Shown here piece by piece: positions 33,834 through 45,725 of a stretch of DNA of 64,000 bases (position 1 is the first letter of the stretch; each line of letters begins with the position of its first letter). The position numbers and the translations under genes are program-made. Below the pieces are notes generated by a model that was not told where the DNA came from, made no database searches, and saw nothing but the letters and a program-made list of their open reading frames with translations. This DNA is from an uncultured Rhodospirillales bacterium (lineage in GTDB: Bacteria > Pseudomonadota > Alphaproteobacteria > Acetobacterales > Acetobacteraceae), in contig CAILMF010000059.1 of NCBI GenBank assembly GCA_903835235.1, forward strand, positions 40,364-104,363, given 5' to 3'.

Positions 33834-34667
33834 GTGCGTCGCCTGATCTTCAACGCCGATGACCTCGGCCTGTCGCCGCAGGTCAACGCGGCGGTGGAGC
33901 AGTCGCACCGCGAGGGCGTGCTGACCGCCGCCAGCCTGATGGTCGGCGAACCCGCGGTGGCCGAGGGCGTCGACGTCGCCCGCCGCAACCCCAGCCTGGC
34001 CGTTGGCCTGCACCTGACGCTGACCGATGGCACCCCCACCCTGCCGGCCGAGCGCATCCCCGCCCTTACCCAGCCGAACGGCCGCTTCCGCGACGACATG
34101 GCCGGGCTGGGCCTGACGCTGGCCCTCAGTCCCGCCGCCCGGGTTCAACTCCGCGCCGAAATCGCCGCGCAATTCGCCGCCTTCGCTGCCACCGGCCTGG
34201 CCTGCGACCACCTGAACGCCCACAAGCACTACCATCTCCACCCCGTCATCGCCGCCATCGCCTTCCGGGAAGCCGCGCGCCATGGGGTCAAGGCGGTGCG
34301 CATCCCATGGGAGCCGCCGGCGCTGATCCACGCCGTGGAGCCCACCGCCGCCACCCAGCCACGCGCGCTCTACCCGTTCACTGCGCTGCTGCGCCGGCTG
34401 GCCGCCCGCCATGGGCTGCGCGCGCCAGACCGGGTGGTCGGGCTGGCCTGGTCCGGCGCCTTCACCGCCCAGCGCCTGGCCGCCGTGCTGCCGCATATCC
34501 CCGCCGGCATCACCGAAATCTACCTGCATCCCGCCACCGCGGACGGCTTTCCGGGCCAGGCGGCAAGCTATCGCTACGCCGAGGAATTGGCCGCGCTGCT
34601 CGACCCCCGGGTACGCACCGCCCTGGGCAATACCGCGACGGCCGGCTACACCGCGGCCCTGACATGA
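33834..34667 (+). CDS. hpnK: hopanoid biosynthesis carbohydrate deacetylase HpnK (YdjC family)
   Basis: This 277-residue YdjC-fold deacetylase removes the acetyl group from the N-acetylglucosamine that HpnI attaches. The metal site is visible as FNADDLGLSPQ (residues 6-16), GLHLTLTDG and DHLNAHKHYHLHP (His ligands). It has an unusual AWSGAFTAQRL stretch before the C-terminal ITEIYLHPA. The GTG start lies five bases after the PPOX stop. The stop overlaps an ATGA from which an eight-codon frame leads to hpnL. Confidence 0.92.
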   Translation: MRRLIFNADDLGLSPQVNAAVEQSHREGVLTAASLMVGEPAVAEGVDVARRNPSLAVGLHLTLTDGTPTLPAERIPALTQPNGRFRDDMAGLGLTLALSPAARVQLRAEIAAQFAAFAATGLACDHLNAHKHYHLHPVIAAIAFREAARHGVKAVRIPWEPPALIHAVEPTAATQPRALYPFTALLRRLAARHGLRAPDRVVGLAWSGAFTAQRLAAVLPHIPAGITEIYLHPATADGFPGQAASYRYAEELAALLDPRVRTALGNTATAGYTAALT

Positions 34668-34686
34668 GCCGCGCCCCACACCTGCC

Positions 34687-35643
34687 ATGAACCGCCTTGG
34701 CCTTCTGCTTGCGCTCGGTGGCATGGCCGCCGCTGTCCTGCTGCTGGCGCAGCAGGACCTCACCGAGGTCTCCGCGCTGCTCGCCTCGGCCGGCTTCGGC
34801 CTGGTGCTGGCCGGCGCCGCCCATGCCCTGCCCATGGCGCTCAATGCCGAAGCCTGGCGCGTACTGCTGCCGGGCACCAAGCGCCCCTCGCTGGCGGCGA
34901 TGACCGCCAATGTCTGGATCCGCGAGAGCGTCAACGGCCTGCTGCCGGTGGCCCGCATCGGCGGCGAATTGGCCAGCTACCGGCTGCTGCGCAACGAAGG
35001 GGTCGGCGCCGCACCGGCCGCGGCCAGCCTGATGGTGGACCTGGCCATCGGCATCCTGAGCCAGTTGGCCTTCGCCCTGCTGGGGCTGGCGCTGCTGGCC
35101 GGGCATGGCGGCGCGGTGGGCTGGCAGGGCATCGTGCTTGGCCTGCTCGGCGGGCTGGCGCTGGCCGGCGGCTTCGTCCTGGCGCAGCGGGCCAACCTGC
35201 TCTCCCGCGTGGCGGGTGCGCTGAACGCCGTGGCCGCCGGGCGCTTCCACGCCTTGTCAGCGCACTCGCAAAAGATCGACCGGATGGCGCGCCGGCTCTG
35301 GCGCTCCCGCACCGCCATCGGCCTGTGCTTCGGCTGGCAATTCGCCGGCTGGGTGGCCGGCGCGGTGGAGATCTGGCTGGCGCTGTACTTCCTGGGCCAC
35401 CCGGTTTCGCCGGAAACCGCGCTGGCGATCGAGGCATTGATCCAGGCGCTCAGCAGCGCCGCCTTCCTGGTGCCGGGCGCGCTGGGCCTGCAGGAGGCGG
35501 GTTTCCTCGGCCTGGCGATGCTGGTCGGGCTGCCGGCCGAAGCCGGGGCGGCACTGGCCATCGCGCGCCGCATCCGCGACCTGGTGGTGTTCCTGCCCGG
35601 GCTGGCAGCCTGGGTCTGGGCGGAAAAACGCATCTCGGCTTAG
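34687..35643 (+). CDS. hpnL: hopanoid-associated membrane protein HpnL (UPF0104 family)
   Basis: This 318-residue protein with about eight helices belongs to the lysylphosphatidylglycerol-synthase membrane-domain (UPF0104) family. It shows RESVNGLLPVARIGGELASYRLLRNEG, the conserved cytosolic loop motif, and FLVPGALGLQEAGFLGLAMLVGLP near the C-terminus. In other bacteria HpnL is part of hopanoid clusters, probably for transport or placement in the membrane, with no enzyme activity shown. It ends the cluster and is followed by a copy of the intergenic hairpin repeat. Confidence 0.9.
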   Translation: MNRLGLLLALGGMAAAVLLLAQQDLTEVSALLASAGFGLVLAGAAHALPMALNAEAWRVLLPGTKRPSLAAMTANVWIRESVNGLLPVARIGGELASYRLLRNEGVGAAPAAASLMVDLAIGILSQLAFALLGLALLAGHGGAVGWQGIVLGLLGGLALAGGFVLAQRANLLSRVAGALNAVAAGRFHALSAHSQKIDRMARRLWRSRTAIGLCFGWQFAGWVAGAVEIWLALYFLGHPVSPETALAIEALIQALSSAAFLVPGALGLQEAGFLGLAMLVGLPAEAGAALAIARRIRDLVVFLPGLAAWVWAEKRISA

Positions 35644-35647
35644 GCCC

Positions 35648-35715
35648 CATGAGAGGGCTTCGCCCCCTCACACTCCCCCACCAAGGGCCGAGAGGCCCTT
35701 GGAACCCTGGTTTTG
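35648..35715. repeat. second copy of the TTGAGGG / CCAAGGGCC hairpin element
   Basis: TGAGAGGG-cttcg-CCCCCTCA is followed by CACTCCCC, then CCAAGGGCC-gaga-GGCCCTTGG and GGAACCCTGGTTT. The order and sequence match the element after the amidase gene (3509-3580). It lies between hpnL and a Bug gene. Confidence 0.65.
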
Positions 35716-35766
35716 CCATGTCCGCAGCCACTGGCGCGGGTTTCGCCGTACCCTGTAGGTTGCGGC

Positions 35767-36726
35767 ATGATCCCTCGCCGCGCCCTGCTGCTCGCCCCGC
35801 TCGCCCCGCCCGCCTTGGCGCAGCAGCCGATGTTCACCCGGCCCATCCGCATCGTCATCCCCGTGGTCGCCGGCGGCGGGGTGGATGCCGCTGTGCGCAC
35901 GCTGACGCCCCGCCTTTCGGCTGAACTCGGCCAGCCCGTGGTGCTGGACAACCGGCCCGGCGGCGCCGGCGTGCTGGCCGCCGATATCGTCGCCCACGCC
36001 CCGGCGGATGGCCACACGCTGCTGCTCGGCACGGTCGGCGTCATGGCGGTGAACCCGACGCTGTTCCGCAACCTCAGCGCCCATCCGGTGCGCGACTTCA
36101 CCCCGGTCAGCCTGCTGGTCAATGTGACCAACCTGCTGGCAGCACCCACCGACCGGCCGTTCAAGAGCGTGGCAGAACTGGTGGCGGCGCTGAAGGCCGC
36201 ACCTGGCCGGCTCAGCTACGGCTCGGCCGGCATCGGCGCCGCCGGGCACCTGGCCGGGGCACTGCTGGACCATATTTCGGGCACCGAGGCGGTGCACATC
36301 CCCTATCGCGGCGGCGGCCAGCTGATCACGGACCTGATCAGCGGCAAGATCGACTACGCCTTCGCCACCGCGGCCACCGTGATCCCGCATGTGGAAAGCG
36401 GCCGGCTGCGGGCGCTGGCGGTGCCGACGGAACAGCGCAGCCGCCTGGTCCCCAGCCTGCCGACCATGGCCGAGGCCGGGGTGCCCGGCTACGCCATCAA
36501 CAACTGGTATGGGCTGGCCGCGCCCAAGGCCACCCCTGGCGCGGTTATTGCTGCACTCAACCGCGCCTGCCGCCTGGCGCTTGAGGAGCCTGGCAACGTG
36601 GAAAAGCTCGCCCATCATGCGCTCGAGCCGGCGCCGAGTTCGCCGGAGGCGTTCGGCGCCTTCGTCGTGGCCGAGATCGCCCGCTACGCCGCCATCATCC
36701 GTGCCGCCGGGATCACCGGGGAATGA
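35767..36726 (+). CDS. Bug/TctC solute-binding protein
   Basis: This 319-residue periplasmic protein has a signal peptide (MIPRRALLLAPLAPPALAQ) and the family motifs RIVIPVVAGGGVDAAVR and VVLDNRPGGAG. The stop overlaps the start of a second Bug gene as ATGA, so the two are made together. No TctAB permease is nearby, so this pair must use a permease from elsewhere or act as sensors. A carboxylate ligand is expected from the family. Confidence 0.9.
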   Translation: MIPRRALLLAPLAPPALAQQPMFTRPIRIVIPVVAGGGVDAAVRTLTPRLSAELGQPVVLDNRPGGAGVLAADIVAHAPADGHTLLLGTVGVMAVNPTLFRNLSAHPVRDFTPVSLLVNVTNLLAAPTDRPFKSVAELVAALKAAPGRLSYGSAGIGAAGHLAGALLDHISGTEAVHIPYRGGGQLITDLISGKIDYAFATAATVIPHVESGRLRALAVPTEQRSRLVPSLPTMAEAGVPGYAINNWYGLAAPKATPGAVIAALNRACRLALEEPGNVEKLAHHALEPAPSSPEAFGAFVVAEIARYAAIIRAAGITGE

Positions 36727-37685
36727 TCGCCCGCCGCGCCCTGCTGGCCGGATTGGCACTGCCGGCGGTGGCCCGGGCGCAAGGCGAATGGCCGCAGCGC
36801 GCCATCCGCATCGTCATCCCCTTCGCCGCCGGCGGGTCATCCGACATCGCGGCCCGACTGGTGGTGCCGCGACTTTCGGCGCTGCTGGGGCAGAACGTGG
36901 TCATCGAGAATCGCGGTGGTGCCGGCGGCAACATCGCCGCCGAGACCGTGGCCCGGGCGCAGCCGGATGGCTACACGCTGTTCCAGGGCAATATCGGCAT
37001 CCTGGCGGTGAACCCGACGCTGTACCGCAGCCTGCCGGTGGACATGGAACGCGACTTCGCGCCGATTTCCCACTTGATGTCGGTGTTCTACGTGCTGGTG
37101 GCGCCGATGGACCGGCCCTGGCACACCGTTGCCCAGTTGATCGCGGCGGCCAAGGCCCAACCGGAAACGCTTTCGGCCGGCAATAGCGGCGTCGGCAGCA
37201 TGGGGCATCTTTCCTCCGTGCTGTTCGACCACCTGGCGGGCCTGAAGACCGTGCCGGTGCCCTACCGGGGCGGTGGGCCGCTGGCCAATGACGTGCTGGC
37301 CGGCAAGATCGACTTCTCCTTTTCCACCGTGCCCACCGTATTGCCGCTGATCGAGGCCGGGCGGCTGCGCGCGCTGGCGGTGGCCACCGCCGCCCGCAGC
37401 GCGCTGCTGCCCGTTGTGCCCACGGTGGCGGAAGCCGGCGTGGCGGGCTTCGAGGTGCCGAACTGGGATGGCTGGCTGGCCCCGCGCGGCACCCCGCCGG
37501 CGGTCATCGCCCGGCTGAATGCGGCGATGCGCCAGGTGCTGGTGGAGCCGGAGATCGTGGCCGAATACAACAAGCGCGGCATGGAGCCGCTGCCGAGCGA
37601 CCCGGCCACGCTGGGTGCCGAGATCCGCCAGCGGATCGCCCAATTCGCCCCGGTGGTCCGCGCCACCGGAGCCACGCCGGAATAG
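36723..37685 (+). CDS. Bug/TctC solute-binding protein
   Basis: This 320-residue binding protein is coupled to the preceding one by an ATGA overlap. It has a signal peptide (MIARRALLAGLALPAVARAQ) and RIVIPFAAGGSSDIAAR with VVIENRGGAGGN. The two share the overall fold but differ in the ligand loop (GGGVDAA against GGSSDIA), so they probably bind different acids. A strong stem at 37738 ends the unit. Confidence 0.9.
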   Translation: MIARRALLAGLALPAVARAQGEWPQRAIRIVIPFAAGGSSDIAARLVVPRLSALLGQNVVIENRGGAGGNIAAETVARAQPDGYTLFQGNIGILAVNPTLYRSLPVDMERDFAPISHLMSVFYVLVAPMDRPWHTVAQLIAAAKAQPETLSAGNSGVGSMGHLSSVLFDHLAGLKTVPVPYRGGGPLANDVLAGKIDFSFSTVPTVLPLIEAGRLRALAVATAARSALLPVVPTVAEAGVAGFEVPNWDGWLAPRGTPPAVIARLNAAMRQVLVEPEIVAEYNKRGMEPLPSDPATLGAEIRQRIAQFAPVVRATGATPE

Positions 37686-37737
37686 CGGAGCGAGGGCGGA
37701 GAGTGCTGTCGTTTCAATAGGTTGCGGAGCAGGAAGG

Positions 37738-37763
37738 CCGTTCTGATGATTCCATCAGAACGG
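37738..37763. terminator. 11-bp stem between convergent Bug and VIT genes
   Basis: CCGTTCTGATG-attc-CATCAGAACGG is a perfect stem in the 86-base gap between the two stop codons. It can fold in either transcript. A short A/T stretch (ATATAG) follows on the plus strand. Confidence 0.55.
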
Positions 37764-37771
37764 ATATAGCG

Positions 37772-38515
37772 CTACCCGCCCACCCACTTGGCGATCAGGA
37801 AGGCCACCGCCGCGGCCAGGCCGCCGACACCCAGTGTCTGCATCGCGCCCTTCACCGGCGGCAGGCCGGTGGCCCGCGCCTTCAGCCAGCCGAAGCCGAG
37901 CAGCGCCACCCCGGTGGCAATGCAGGACACCAGCAGCGAGAACTGCGTGTTGTCGAACAGGATGTATGGCGCCAACGGGATCATCCCGCCGACCATGTAG
38001 GCGCCGCCGATCGTCGCCGCGCTCTTCGCCGCACGCCCGGGTTCCGGCTCGCTCATCTCCAGCTCGAACTTCATCATGAAGTCGACCCAGCGCTTGCGGT
38101 CGCTGCAGATGGCGTCCGTGGCGTCCCGCAGGGATTGCTCGCGCAGGCCGAAGCGGTGCAGCACCGCCATCACCTCCCAGCGCTCGCGCTCGGCCCAGTC
38201 GTGGGTCTCCTGCTCCTCGCGGGCGCGTTCCACCACGTAGTGCTGCGCATCCGTGCGCGCGGCGAGGTAACCGCCCAGGCCCATGGCGACGCAGCCGGCG
38301 GCGATTTCCGCCAGGCCCGCCGTGACGATCAGCGGATTGGCGGCGACGGCGCCCGAGAGGCCGGCGGCGAGCGCAAAGGGCACGGTCAGGCCATCGGCCA
38401 TGCCGATGACCAGGTCGCGCACCGTCTCGGAGGCGGTGAAGTGTTCCTCGGAGGCCGGGCCGGGCGGCGGTGGCGGCAGGCCTTCGCGCGAATGGGCGGG
38501 ATGGGGGGTGTCCAT
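37772..38515 (-). CDS. VIT1/CCC1 family transporter
   Basis: This 247-residue protein has five predicted helices of the vacuolar-iron-transporter type. It begins with a proline-rich tail (GLPPPPPGPASEEHFTASETVRDLVIGMADGLTVPFALAAGLSG), and the cytosolic metal-binding region holds the expected run of Glu (EREEQETHDWAERERWE-like, about 100-120) and MMKFELEMSEPE. Such proteins export Fe2+ or Mn2+. I chose ATG 38515 over a TTG three codons earlier. It stands alone between a Bug unit and the nudix gene. Confidence 0.88.
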   Translation of the reverse strand: MDTPHPAHSREGLPPPPPGPASEEHFTASETVRDLVIGMADGLTVPFALAAGLSGAVAANPLIVTAGLAEIAAGCVAMGLGGYLAARTDAQHYVVERAREEQETHDWAERERWEVMAVLHRFGLREQSLRDATDAICSDRKRWVDFMMKFELEMSEPEPGRAAKSAATIGGAYMVGGMIPLAPYILFDNTQFSLLVSCIATGVALLGFGWLKARATGLPPVKGAMQTLGVGGLAAAVAFLIAKWVGG

Positions 38516-38605
38516 GCCGGCCAAGCTAGCGCCTGAACGCCCCTGAGGTAATCAGCCAAAGCCGTGAATCCGCCACCTGGCCATCAAAGCCCGGATGGCG
38601 GCGCC

Positions 38606-39313
38606 TCAATCTGCGGCGATTTCGGGTGCGCTGCCCGCCGGGCGATCACCCAGCGCAACGCGCCCGGCAGCGGCCAGGCCCAGCAGCAGGCCGCCGACAT
38701 GCATGGCGTTCTGCATGATGCCTTGACCGAGGCCCGCCAGCACCTGCGCCACCGGCAAGACTTGCACGGCAATATCCTCGCCGGCATCCAGGGCCTGGGC
38801 GCCGGCGGATTCGCACCCCAAGGCGAGCACGAAGTGGATGCGGTTGGAGCAATGCGCCGGCTCCGGCGGCAGGCCGATCACCGGGCGCCAATCGGCGGCC
38901 CGCCAGCCGGTTTCCTCGGTGAACTCGCGCGCCGCGGCGGCCACCGGGTCGGTCTCGCCGGCCTCCATCATGCCGCCGGGCAGTTCCAGCGTCACCGCCT
39001 GGGCGCCGGGGCGGAATTGGCGCACCAGCACCAGGCGGTCATCCGCGGTCAGGGCGACCACATGCACCCAGTCGGCCCAGTCCAGCATCCACCAGGGGTC
39101 CAGGGTGACGCCCTGCGGCGTCTCCCAGGTCTCCGCCCGCAGGTGGATCCAGCGGTCGCGCAGGGCGGTGCGCGACCCCGTCCTGCGCCAGGGCAGGGGA
39201 CCGACCGCCCGCTTCAGACCTTCGGGGCCTGCGCCCCTGCGGTCATCGGCGGGCTCGACCGCCCGATTCAGACCTTCGGGGCCTGCGCCCCTGCGGTCAT
39301 CGGGCGGCGCCAC
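38606..39313 (-). CDS. Nudix hydrolase with duplicated N-terminal repeat
   Basis: This 235-residue Nudix enzyme has a complete Nudix box, G-x5-E-x7-REF-x-EE-x-GW (GGMMEAGETDPVAAAAREFTEETGW, about 125-150). It is of the ADP-ribose pyrophosphatase type (WWMLDWADWVHVVALT ahead of the box). GTG 39313 is two bases past the gcvP stop, behind GGAG, so it is coupled to the glycine cleavage operon. Its first 36 residues are two copies of DDRRGAGPEGL(N/K)RAV encoded by a 54-base tandem repeat, which is not part of the Nudix fold. Confidence 0.83.
   Translation of the reverse strand: MAPPDDRRGAGPEGLNRAVEPADDRRGAGPEGLKRAVGPLPWRRTGSRTALRDRWIHLRAETWETPQGVTLDPWWMLDWADWVHVVALTADDRLVLVRQFRPGAQAVTLELPGGMMEAGETDPVAAAAREFTEETGWRAADWRPVIGLPPEPAHCSNRIHFVLALGCESAGAQALDAGEDIAVQVLPVAQVLAGLGQGIMQNAMHVGGLLLGLAAAGRVALGDRPAGSAPEIAAD
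39203..39310. repeat. 54-base tandem repeat with palindromes, in frame in the nudix gene
   Basis: Two units start at 39203 and 39257. Each contains the 28-base palindrome GACC-ttc-GGGGC-ctgc-GCCCC-tgc-GGTC (39217-39244 and 39271-39298). The unit is 18 codons long and stays in frame. It lies between the gcvP stop and the Nudix fold. Confidence 0.75.
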
Positions 39314-39315
39314 CG

Positions 39316-42240
<2,925 letters not shown>

Positions 42241-42284
42241 GCTGCGCTCCTCGCTTTGCTGCGGTGCTCCGCGATCAGACCCGA

Positions 42285-42662
42285 TCACGCGTTTTCCTCC
42301 ACGAAGCGGTGGTAGGCGCTATCGTCCATCAGCTCCGCCAACTCGGCCGGGGCGGTGGCTTCCAGCTTGAAGAACCAGCCTTCCCCGGCGGGGTCGCTGT
42401 TGATGGTGCCGGGGTTGTCGCCCAGCGCGCTGTTCACTTCCACCACGCGGCCGCTGATCGGCGCATAGACGTCGGAAGCCGCCTTGACGCTTTCAACCAC
42501 GGCGCAGGCCTCGCCGGCCTTCACCATGCGGCCCAGCTCCGGCAGCTCGACGAAGACGACATCGCCCAGCGCCTGCTGCGCGTGGTCGGTGATGCCGATG
42601 GTGGCGACATCGCCCTCCATCGCCACCCATTCATGGTCCTTGGAGAATTTCAGGTCGGACAT
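42285..42662 (-). CDS. gcvH: glycine cleavage system H-protein
   Basis: This 125-residue carrier protein holds the lipoyl group that shuttles the aminomethyl unit between P-, T- and L-proteins. The lipoylated lysine is in [14 protein letters not shown] (about K61). The Gly- and Asp-rich ending [11 protein letters not shown] is typical. ATG 42662 is 19 bases after gcvT, while the open frame extends to 42704. Confidence 0.96.
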   Translation of the reverse strand: MSDLKFSKDHEWVAMEGDVATIGITDHAQQALGDVVFVELPELGRMVKAGEACAVVESVKAASDVYAPISGRVVEVNSALGDNPGTINSDPAGEGWFFKLEATAPAELAELMDDSAYHRFVEENA

Positions 42663-42681
42663 TGCGGTGGGCTCCTGCGGC

Positions 42682-43791
42682 TCAGCGGGCGTAGCGGTTG
42701 GCAACGAAGGGCATGGCGGCGACGCGGGCAGCCAGCGGCTTGCCGCGCACCATCAATTCGAGGGGTGTGTTGTCGGCGGCCTGGGCGCGGGCGACGTAGC
42801 CCATGGCCATCGGGCCATTCAGGGAAGGTCCGAAGCCGCCCGAGGTGATCTCCCCGACGGCCTCGCCACCCGGCACATGAACGGCGGTGTGGCCACGGGC
42901 GGGCTGGCGGCCTTCCGGCCGAATGCCGACGCGAAGCCGCTGGGTGCCATTGGCCAGTTCGTCCCGCACCCGCTCGGCGCCCGGAAAATTCCATTCCATG
43001 CGGCGGCGCTTGCCGATGCTCCAGACCAGCGCCGCCTCGACCGGCGACGTCGTCTCGTCGATGTCGTTGCCGTAGAGACAGAGCCCGGCTTCCAGCCGCA
43101 GCGAATCCCGCGCGCCAAGGCCCACCGGGGCCACGCCGGGCAGCGCCAACAGCGTGCGGGCGAAGGCTTCCGCCGCGTCGGCCGGCACGCTGATCTCGTA
43201 GCCATCCTCGCCGGTATAGCCGCTGCGGCTGACGAAGCAGGGCACGCCGGCGATGGTCACCTCCGCCACGTCCATGAACTTCATCGCCGCCAGCGCCGGC
43301 GCCAGCGGGGCGATGGCCGCCACGGCGCCGGGGCCCTGCAGCGCCAGCAGCGCGCGGTCCGGCAGGCGGTTCAGCTTCACCCCGGCCGGCAGCGCGGCCT
43401 CGATCCGGGCGAAGTCCTCGTGCTTGCGGCTGGCGTTCACCACCAGGAACAGGCGGTTGCCGAAATTCGCCACCATGAAATCGTCGAAGATGCCGCCGGC
43501 ATCGGTGGTCAGCAGCGCATAGCGCTGGCGCATCGGCTTGAGGCCGGCCACATCGGCGGGGGTCAGGGCTTCCAGCGCGGTGGCGGCATTCTCGCCGACC
43601 AGTTCGGCCTGGCCCATGTGGGAGACATCGAACAGCCCGGCCGCGGCGCGGCAATGCAGGTGTTCCCCCAGAATGCCCAGCGGGTACTGCACCGGCATGG
43701 CGTAGCCGGCAAAGGGCACCATGCGGCCGCCCAATTCGCGGTGCAGCGCACCCAGCGGCGTTTCGAAAAGGCTTTCAGTCGATTCGGCCAC
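42682..43791 (-). CDS. gcvT: aminomethyltransferase, glycine cleavage T-protein
   Basis: This 369-residue enzyme takes the one-carbon unit from the lipoyl arm to tetrahydrofolate and releases ammonia. Signatures are [15 protein letters not shown] (about 25), the catalytic-type FDVSHMGQ (about 55), [15 protein letters not shown] (about 188) and [22 protein letters not shown] (about 225). The start is GTG 43791 behind AGGGGGAA. It is the first gene after the riboswitch. Confidence 0.96.
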   Translation of the reverse strand: MAESTESLFETPLGALHRELGGRMVPFAGYAMPVQYPLGILGEHLHCRAAAGLFDVSHMGQAELVGENAATALEALTPADVAGLKPMRQRYALLTTDAGGIFDDFMVANFGNRLFLVVNASRKHEDFARIEAALPAGVKLNRLPDRALLALQGPGAVAAIAPLAPALAAMKFMDVAEVTIAGVPCFVSRSGYTGEDGYEISVPADAAEAFARTLLALPGVAPVGLGARDSLRLEAGLCLYGNDIDETTSPVEAALVWSIGKRRRMEWNFPGAERVRDELANGTQRLRVGIRPEGRQPARGHTAVHVPGGEAVGEITSGGFGPSLNGPMAMGYVARAQAADNTPLELMVRGKPLAARVAAMPFVANRYAR

Positions 43792-43830
43792 GGTTCCCCC
43801 TGCCGCGTCAGCGGCGGTTGAAGTTCGTGG

Positions 43831-44030
43831 CCCCCCTCTGTCGGAAATACCTGAGAGATTCCGCGGCCGGTGACGGCGCGCATTACTCCGTCGGTGCCGG
43901 CGTGGTGCGTGCCGGGCTTTCCAGAGGCCCCTTCCCCATGCGGCCCTTTTGCCTGAGCGTTTCCGGGGGCCGGTTGCGCCTTCGGCGGGGGCGCTCCCCG
44001 GCTGGCCGGATGCACCCCTCTCTCCCGCAC
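43831..44030 (-). promoter_or_regulatory. tandem glycine riboswitch ahead of gcvT
   Basis: On the minus strand the first aptamer reads CGGGAGAGA ... CCGAAGGCGCAA ... CGCTCAGGCAAAAGG. The second reads CTCTGGAAAG ... CACCGACGGAGTAA ... AATCTCTCAGGTATT, ending GACAGAGGGG. These are the conserved parts of a two-aptamer glycine riboswitch. The expression platform (43791-43830) leads into the gcvT start. Glycine should turn the operon on. The rest of the 302-base gap up to 44093 holds only the promoter region, in which I see no clear box. Confidence 0.93.
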
Positions 44031-44093
44031 GGGATCAGCAGGATGTGGTTGGTCTAACCTGCCCCGGGGGGCAAAGGCAACCGCGTCGGCAGC

Positions 44094-44627
44094 CTACCGC
44101 ACGCCGCGGCGCCGGTTCATCGCCAGTTGTTCCTGGTTCAGCCGGAAGGAGACGTAGACGGTATAGTCCTGGGCGCGGCGGTCATCCCCCACCGGCAGGG
44201 TGATGTCGACCGACTGGCTCATGCCGCTCGCCCGCGTCTCATTCGGGTTGAACACGAGGAAATCCTGGAAGCCCTGCTCGGTCAGCACGCGCTGGGTGCG
44301 GTTGTCTACCACGGCGACGAACCAGGGCAGCGGCACCTCCCGCCCCCGATAGGCCGGGCCGCGGTCCACCGTGAAGCCAACCGCCAGGCGCATCTCGATG
44401 GCGTTTCTGCCGCGGCCACAGCCGCCCTGCACCTGCACCAGCTTGGCGTCGGTCTCCAGGCTGGTCAGGTCCTCCGGCGCGCCGGCGCGGTACCTGGTCA
44501 GGTCCGCGCCCTCCCCCAGAATCGCCGGGCGGGGGCAGGCAATGGGGTAGCGCGTGGCGTCGCCGCCGCACCCCGCGAGCAAGATCAGCAGGCCGGGCAC
44601 CATCGCAAGTCCGAAGCGCATCACCAT
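44094..44627 (-). CDS. lipoprotein of unknown function
   Basis: This 177-residue protein has a signal peptide with lipobox LLAGC (about 17-21), then [34 protein letters not shown] and [15 protein letters not shown]. The pattern is that of a small outer-membrane lipoprotein found in Alphaproteobacteria, and a beta-rich fold seems likely. I do not recognise a named family. AAGGGGGAAG precedes the ATG at 44627. It is divergent from ispH and is followed by the glycine riboswitch on the same strand. Confidence 0.75.
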   Translation of the reverse strand: MVMRFGLAMVPGLLILLAGCGGDATRYPIACPRPAILGEGADLTRYRAGAPEDLTSLETDAKLVQVQGGCGRGRNAIEMRLAVGFTVDRGPAYRGREVPLPWFVAVVDNRTQRVLTEQGFQDFLVFNPNETRASGMSQSVDITLPVGDDRRAQDYTVYVSFRLNQEQLAMNRRRGVR

Positions 44628-44748
44628 CTTCCCCCTTGAGCCACACCCGGTGGCGGCTAGTGTGCCGCCGCCGGGCCGCCAATTAGTCTTCCACTTTCAA
44701 CGGCGGCCCGTTAGCACGGCAACCCGCAGCCCGCGAGCATCCAGCGCC

Positions 44749-45696
44749 ATGACCAGCAAGCCCAGCCTCAACGTCCTGCTCGCCGGCCCGCGCGGCTTCT
44801 GCGCCGGGGTGGACCGTGCCATCAAGATCGTCGAGGAGGCCATCAGGCGCTACGGCGCCCCGGTCTACGTCCGGCACGAGATCGTCCACAACCGCTTTGT
44901 TGTGCAGGCGCTGGAACGCCAGGGCGCGATCTTCGTCGAAGAACTGGACGAAGTGCCTGATGACGCCCCGGTGGTGTTTTCCGCCCATGGCGTGCCGAAG
45001 AGCGTGCCGACCGAGGCGACCCGCCGCAAGCTGATGTACCTGGACGCCACCTGCCCGCTGGTCAGCAAGGTCCACCGGGAGGCTGAGCATCATTATGCCC
45101 GTGGCCGGCACATCCTGCTGATCGGCCATGAGGGCCACCCCGAGGTGATCGGCACCATGGGCCAGCTGCCGGATGGCGCGGTGACCCTGGTGGAGGACGA
45201 GGAGCACGCCCGCAGCGTGGAGGTGCCGCCGGGCAAGCCGCTGGCCTTCATCACCCAGACCACGCTTTCGGTGGATGACACCGCGGGCATCGTCGCCGCG
45301 CTGCAGGCCCGCTTCCCGACCATCGCCATGCCGGCGAAGGAAGACATCTGCTACGCCACCACCAACCGCCAGGCGGCGGTGAAGGCGATTGCGCCGCGGA
45401 CCGAGCTGATGATCGTGGTCGGCGCGCCGAACTCCTCCAACAGCCTGCGCCTGGTGGAAGTGGCCGAGCGCGCCGGCTGTGCCAAGGCCATCATGGTGCA
45501 GCGCGGGCGGGAGCTGGACCTGGCCATCGTGGAAGGCGTCTCCAGCATCGGCGTGACCGCCGGGGCCAGCGCGCCGGAAGTGCTGGTGGAGGAAGTCCTG
45601 GCCCGGCTGCGCGAGCGCTACGAGCTGGTGATGGAAGAAGTCGTGGTCGCCGAGGAGCGGATCACGTTTAAACTTCCTGCGGCCTTGAACGCCTGA
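44749..45696 (+). CDS. ispH: 4-hydroxy-3-methylbut-2-enyl diphosphate reductase
   Basis: This 315-residue [4Fe-4S] enzyme makes IPP and DMAPP in the last step of the MEP pathway, which supplies hopanoid precursors. The three cluster cysteines are in RGFCAGVDR (about C16), LDATCPLV (about C101) and [12 protein letters not shown] (about C202), and the catalytic Glu is in the conserved TQTTLS / GAPNSSNS context. The last codons form the left arm of its own terminator stem, with the stop codon in the loop. Confidence 0.97.
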   Translation: MTSKPSLNVLLAGPRGFCAGVDRAIKIVEEAIRRYGAPVYVRHEIVHNRFVVQALERQGAIFVEELDEVPDDAPVVFSAHGVPKSVPTEATRRKLMYLDATCPLVSKVHREAEHHYARGRHILLIGHEGHPEVIGTMGQLPDGAVTLVEDEEHARSVEVPPGKPLAFITQTTLSVDDTAGIVAALQARFPTIAMPAKEDICYATTNRQAAVKAIAPRTELMIVVGAPNSSNSLRLVEVAERAGCAKAIMVQRGRELDLAIVEGVSSIGVTAGASAPEVLVEEVLARLRERYELVMEEVVVAEERITFKLPAALNA

Positions 45697-45725
45697 AGGC
45701 GTTCAAGGCCGCAGGAAGCTTTTTT
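45673..45725 (+). terminator. terminator whose stem overlaps the end of ispH
   Basis: A perfect 21-bp stem (45673-45693 with 45698-45718) closes a TGAA loop and is followed by six T's (45720-45725). The left arm encodes the last seven residues of IspH, and its TGA stop is inside the loop. This is a complete Rho-independent terminator that is partly coding. Confidence 0.9.

Noticed and set aside
42241..42288. Longer gcvP start at GTG 42288, overlapping the gcvH stop
   Set aside because: The GTG at 42240 has a good GAGGAG before it, and the extra 16 residues do not look like the family; kept as an alternative only.
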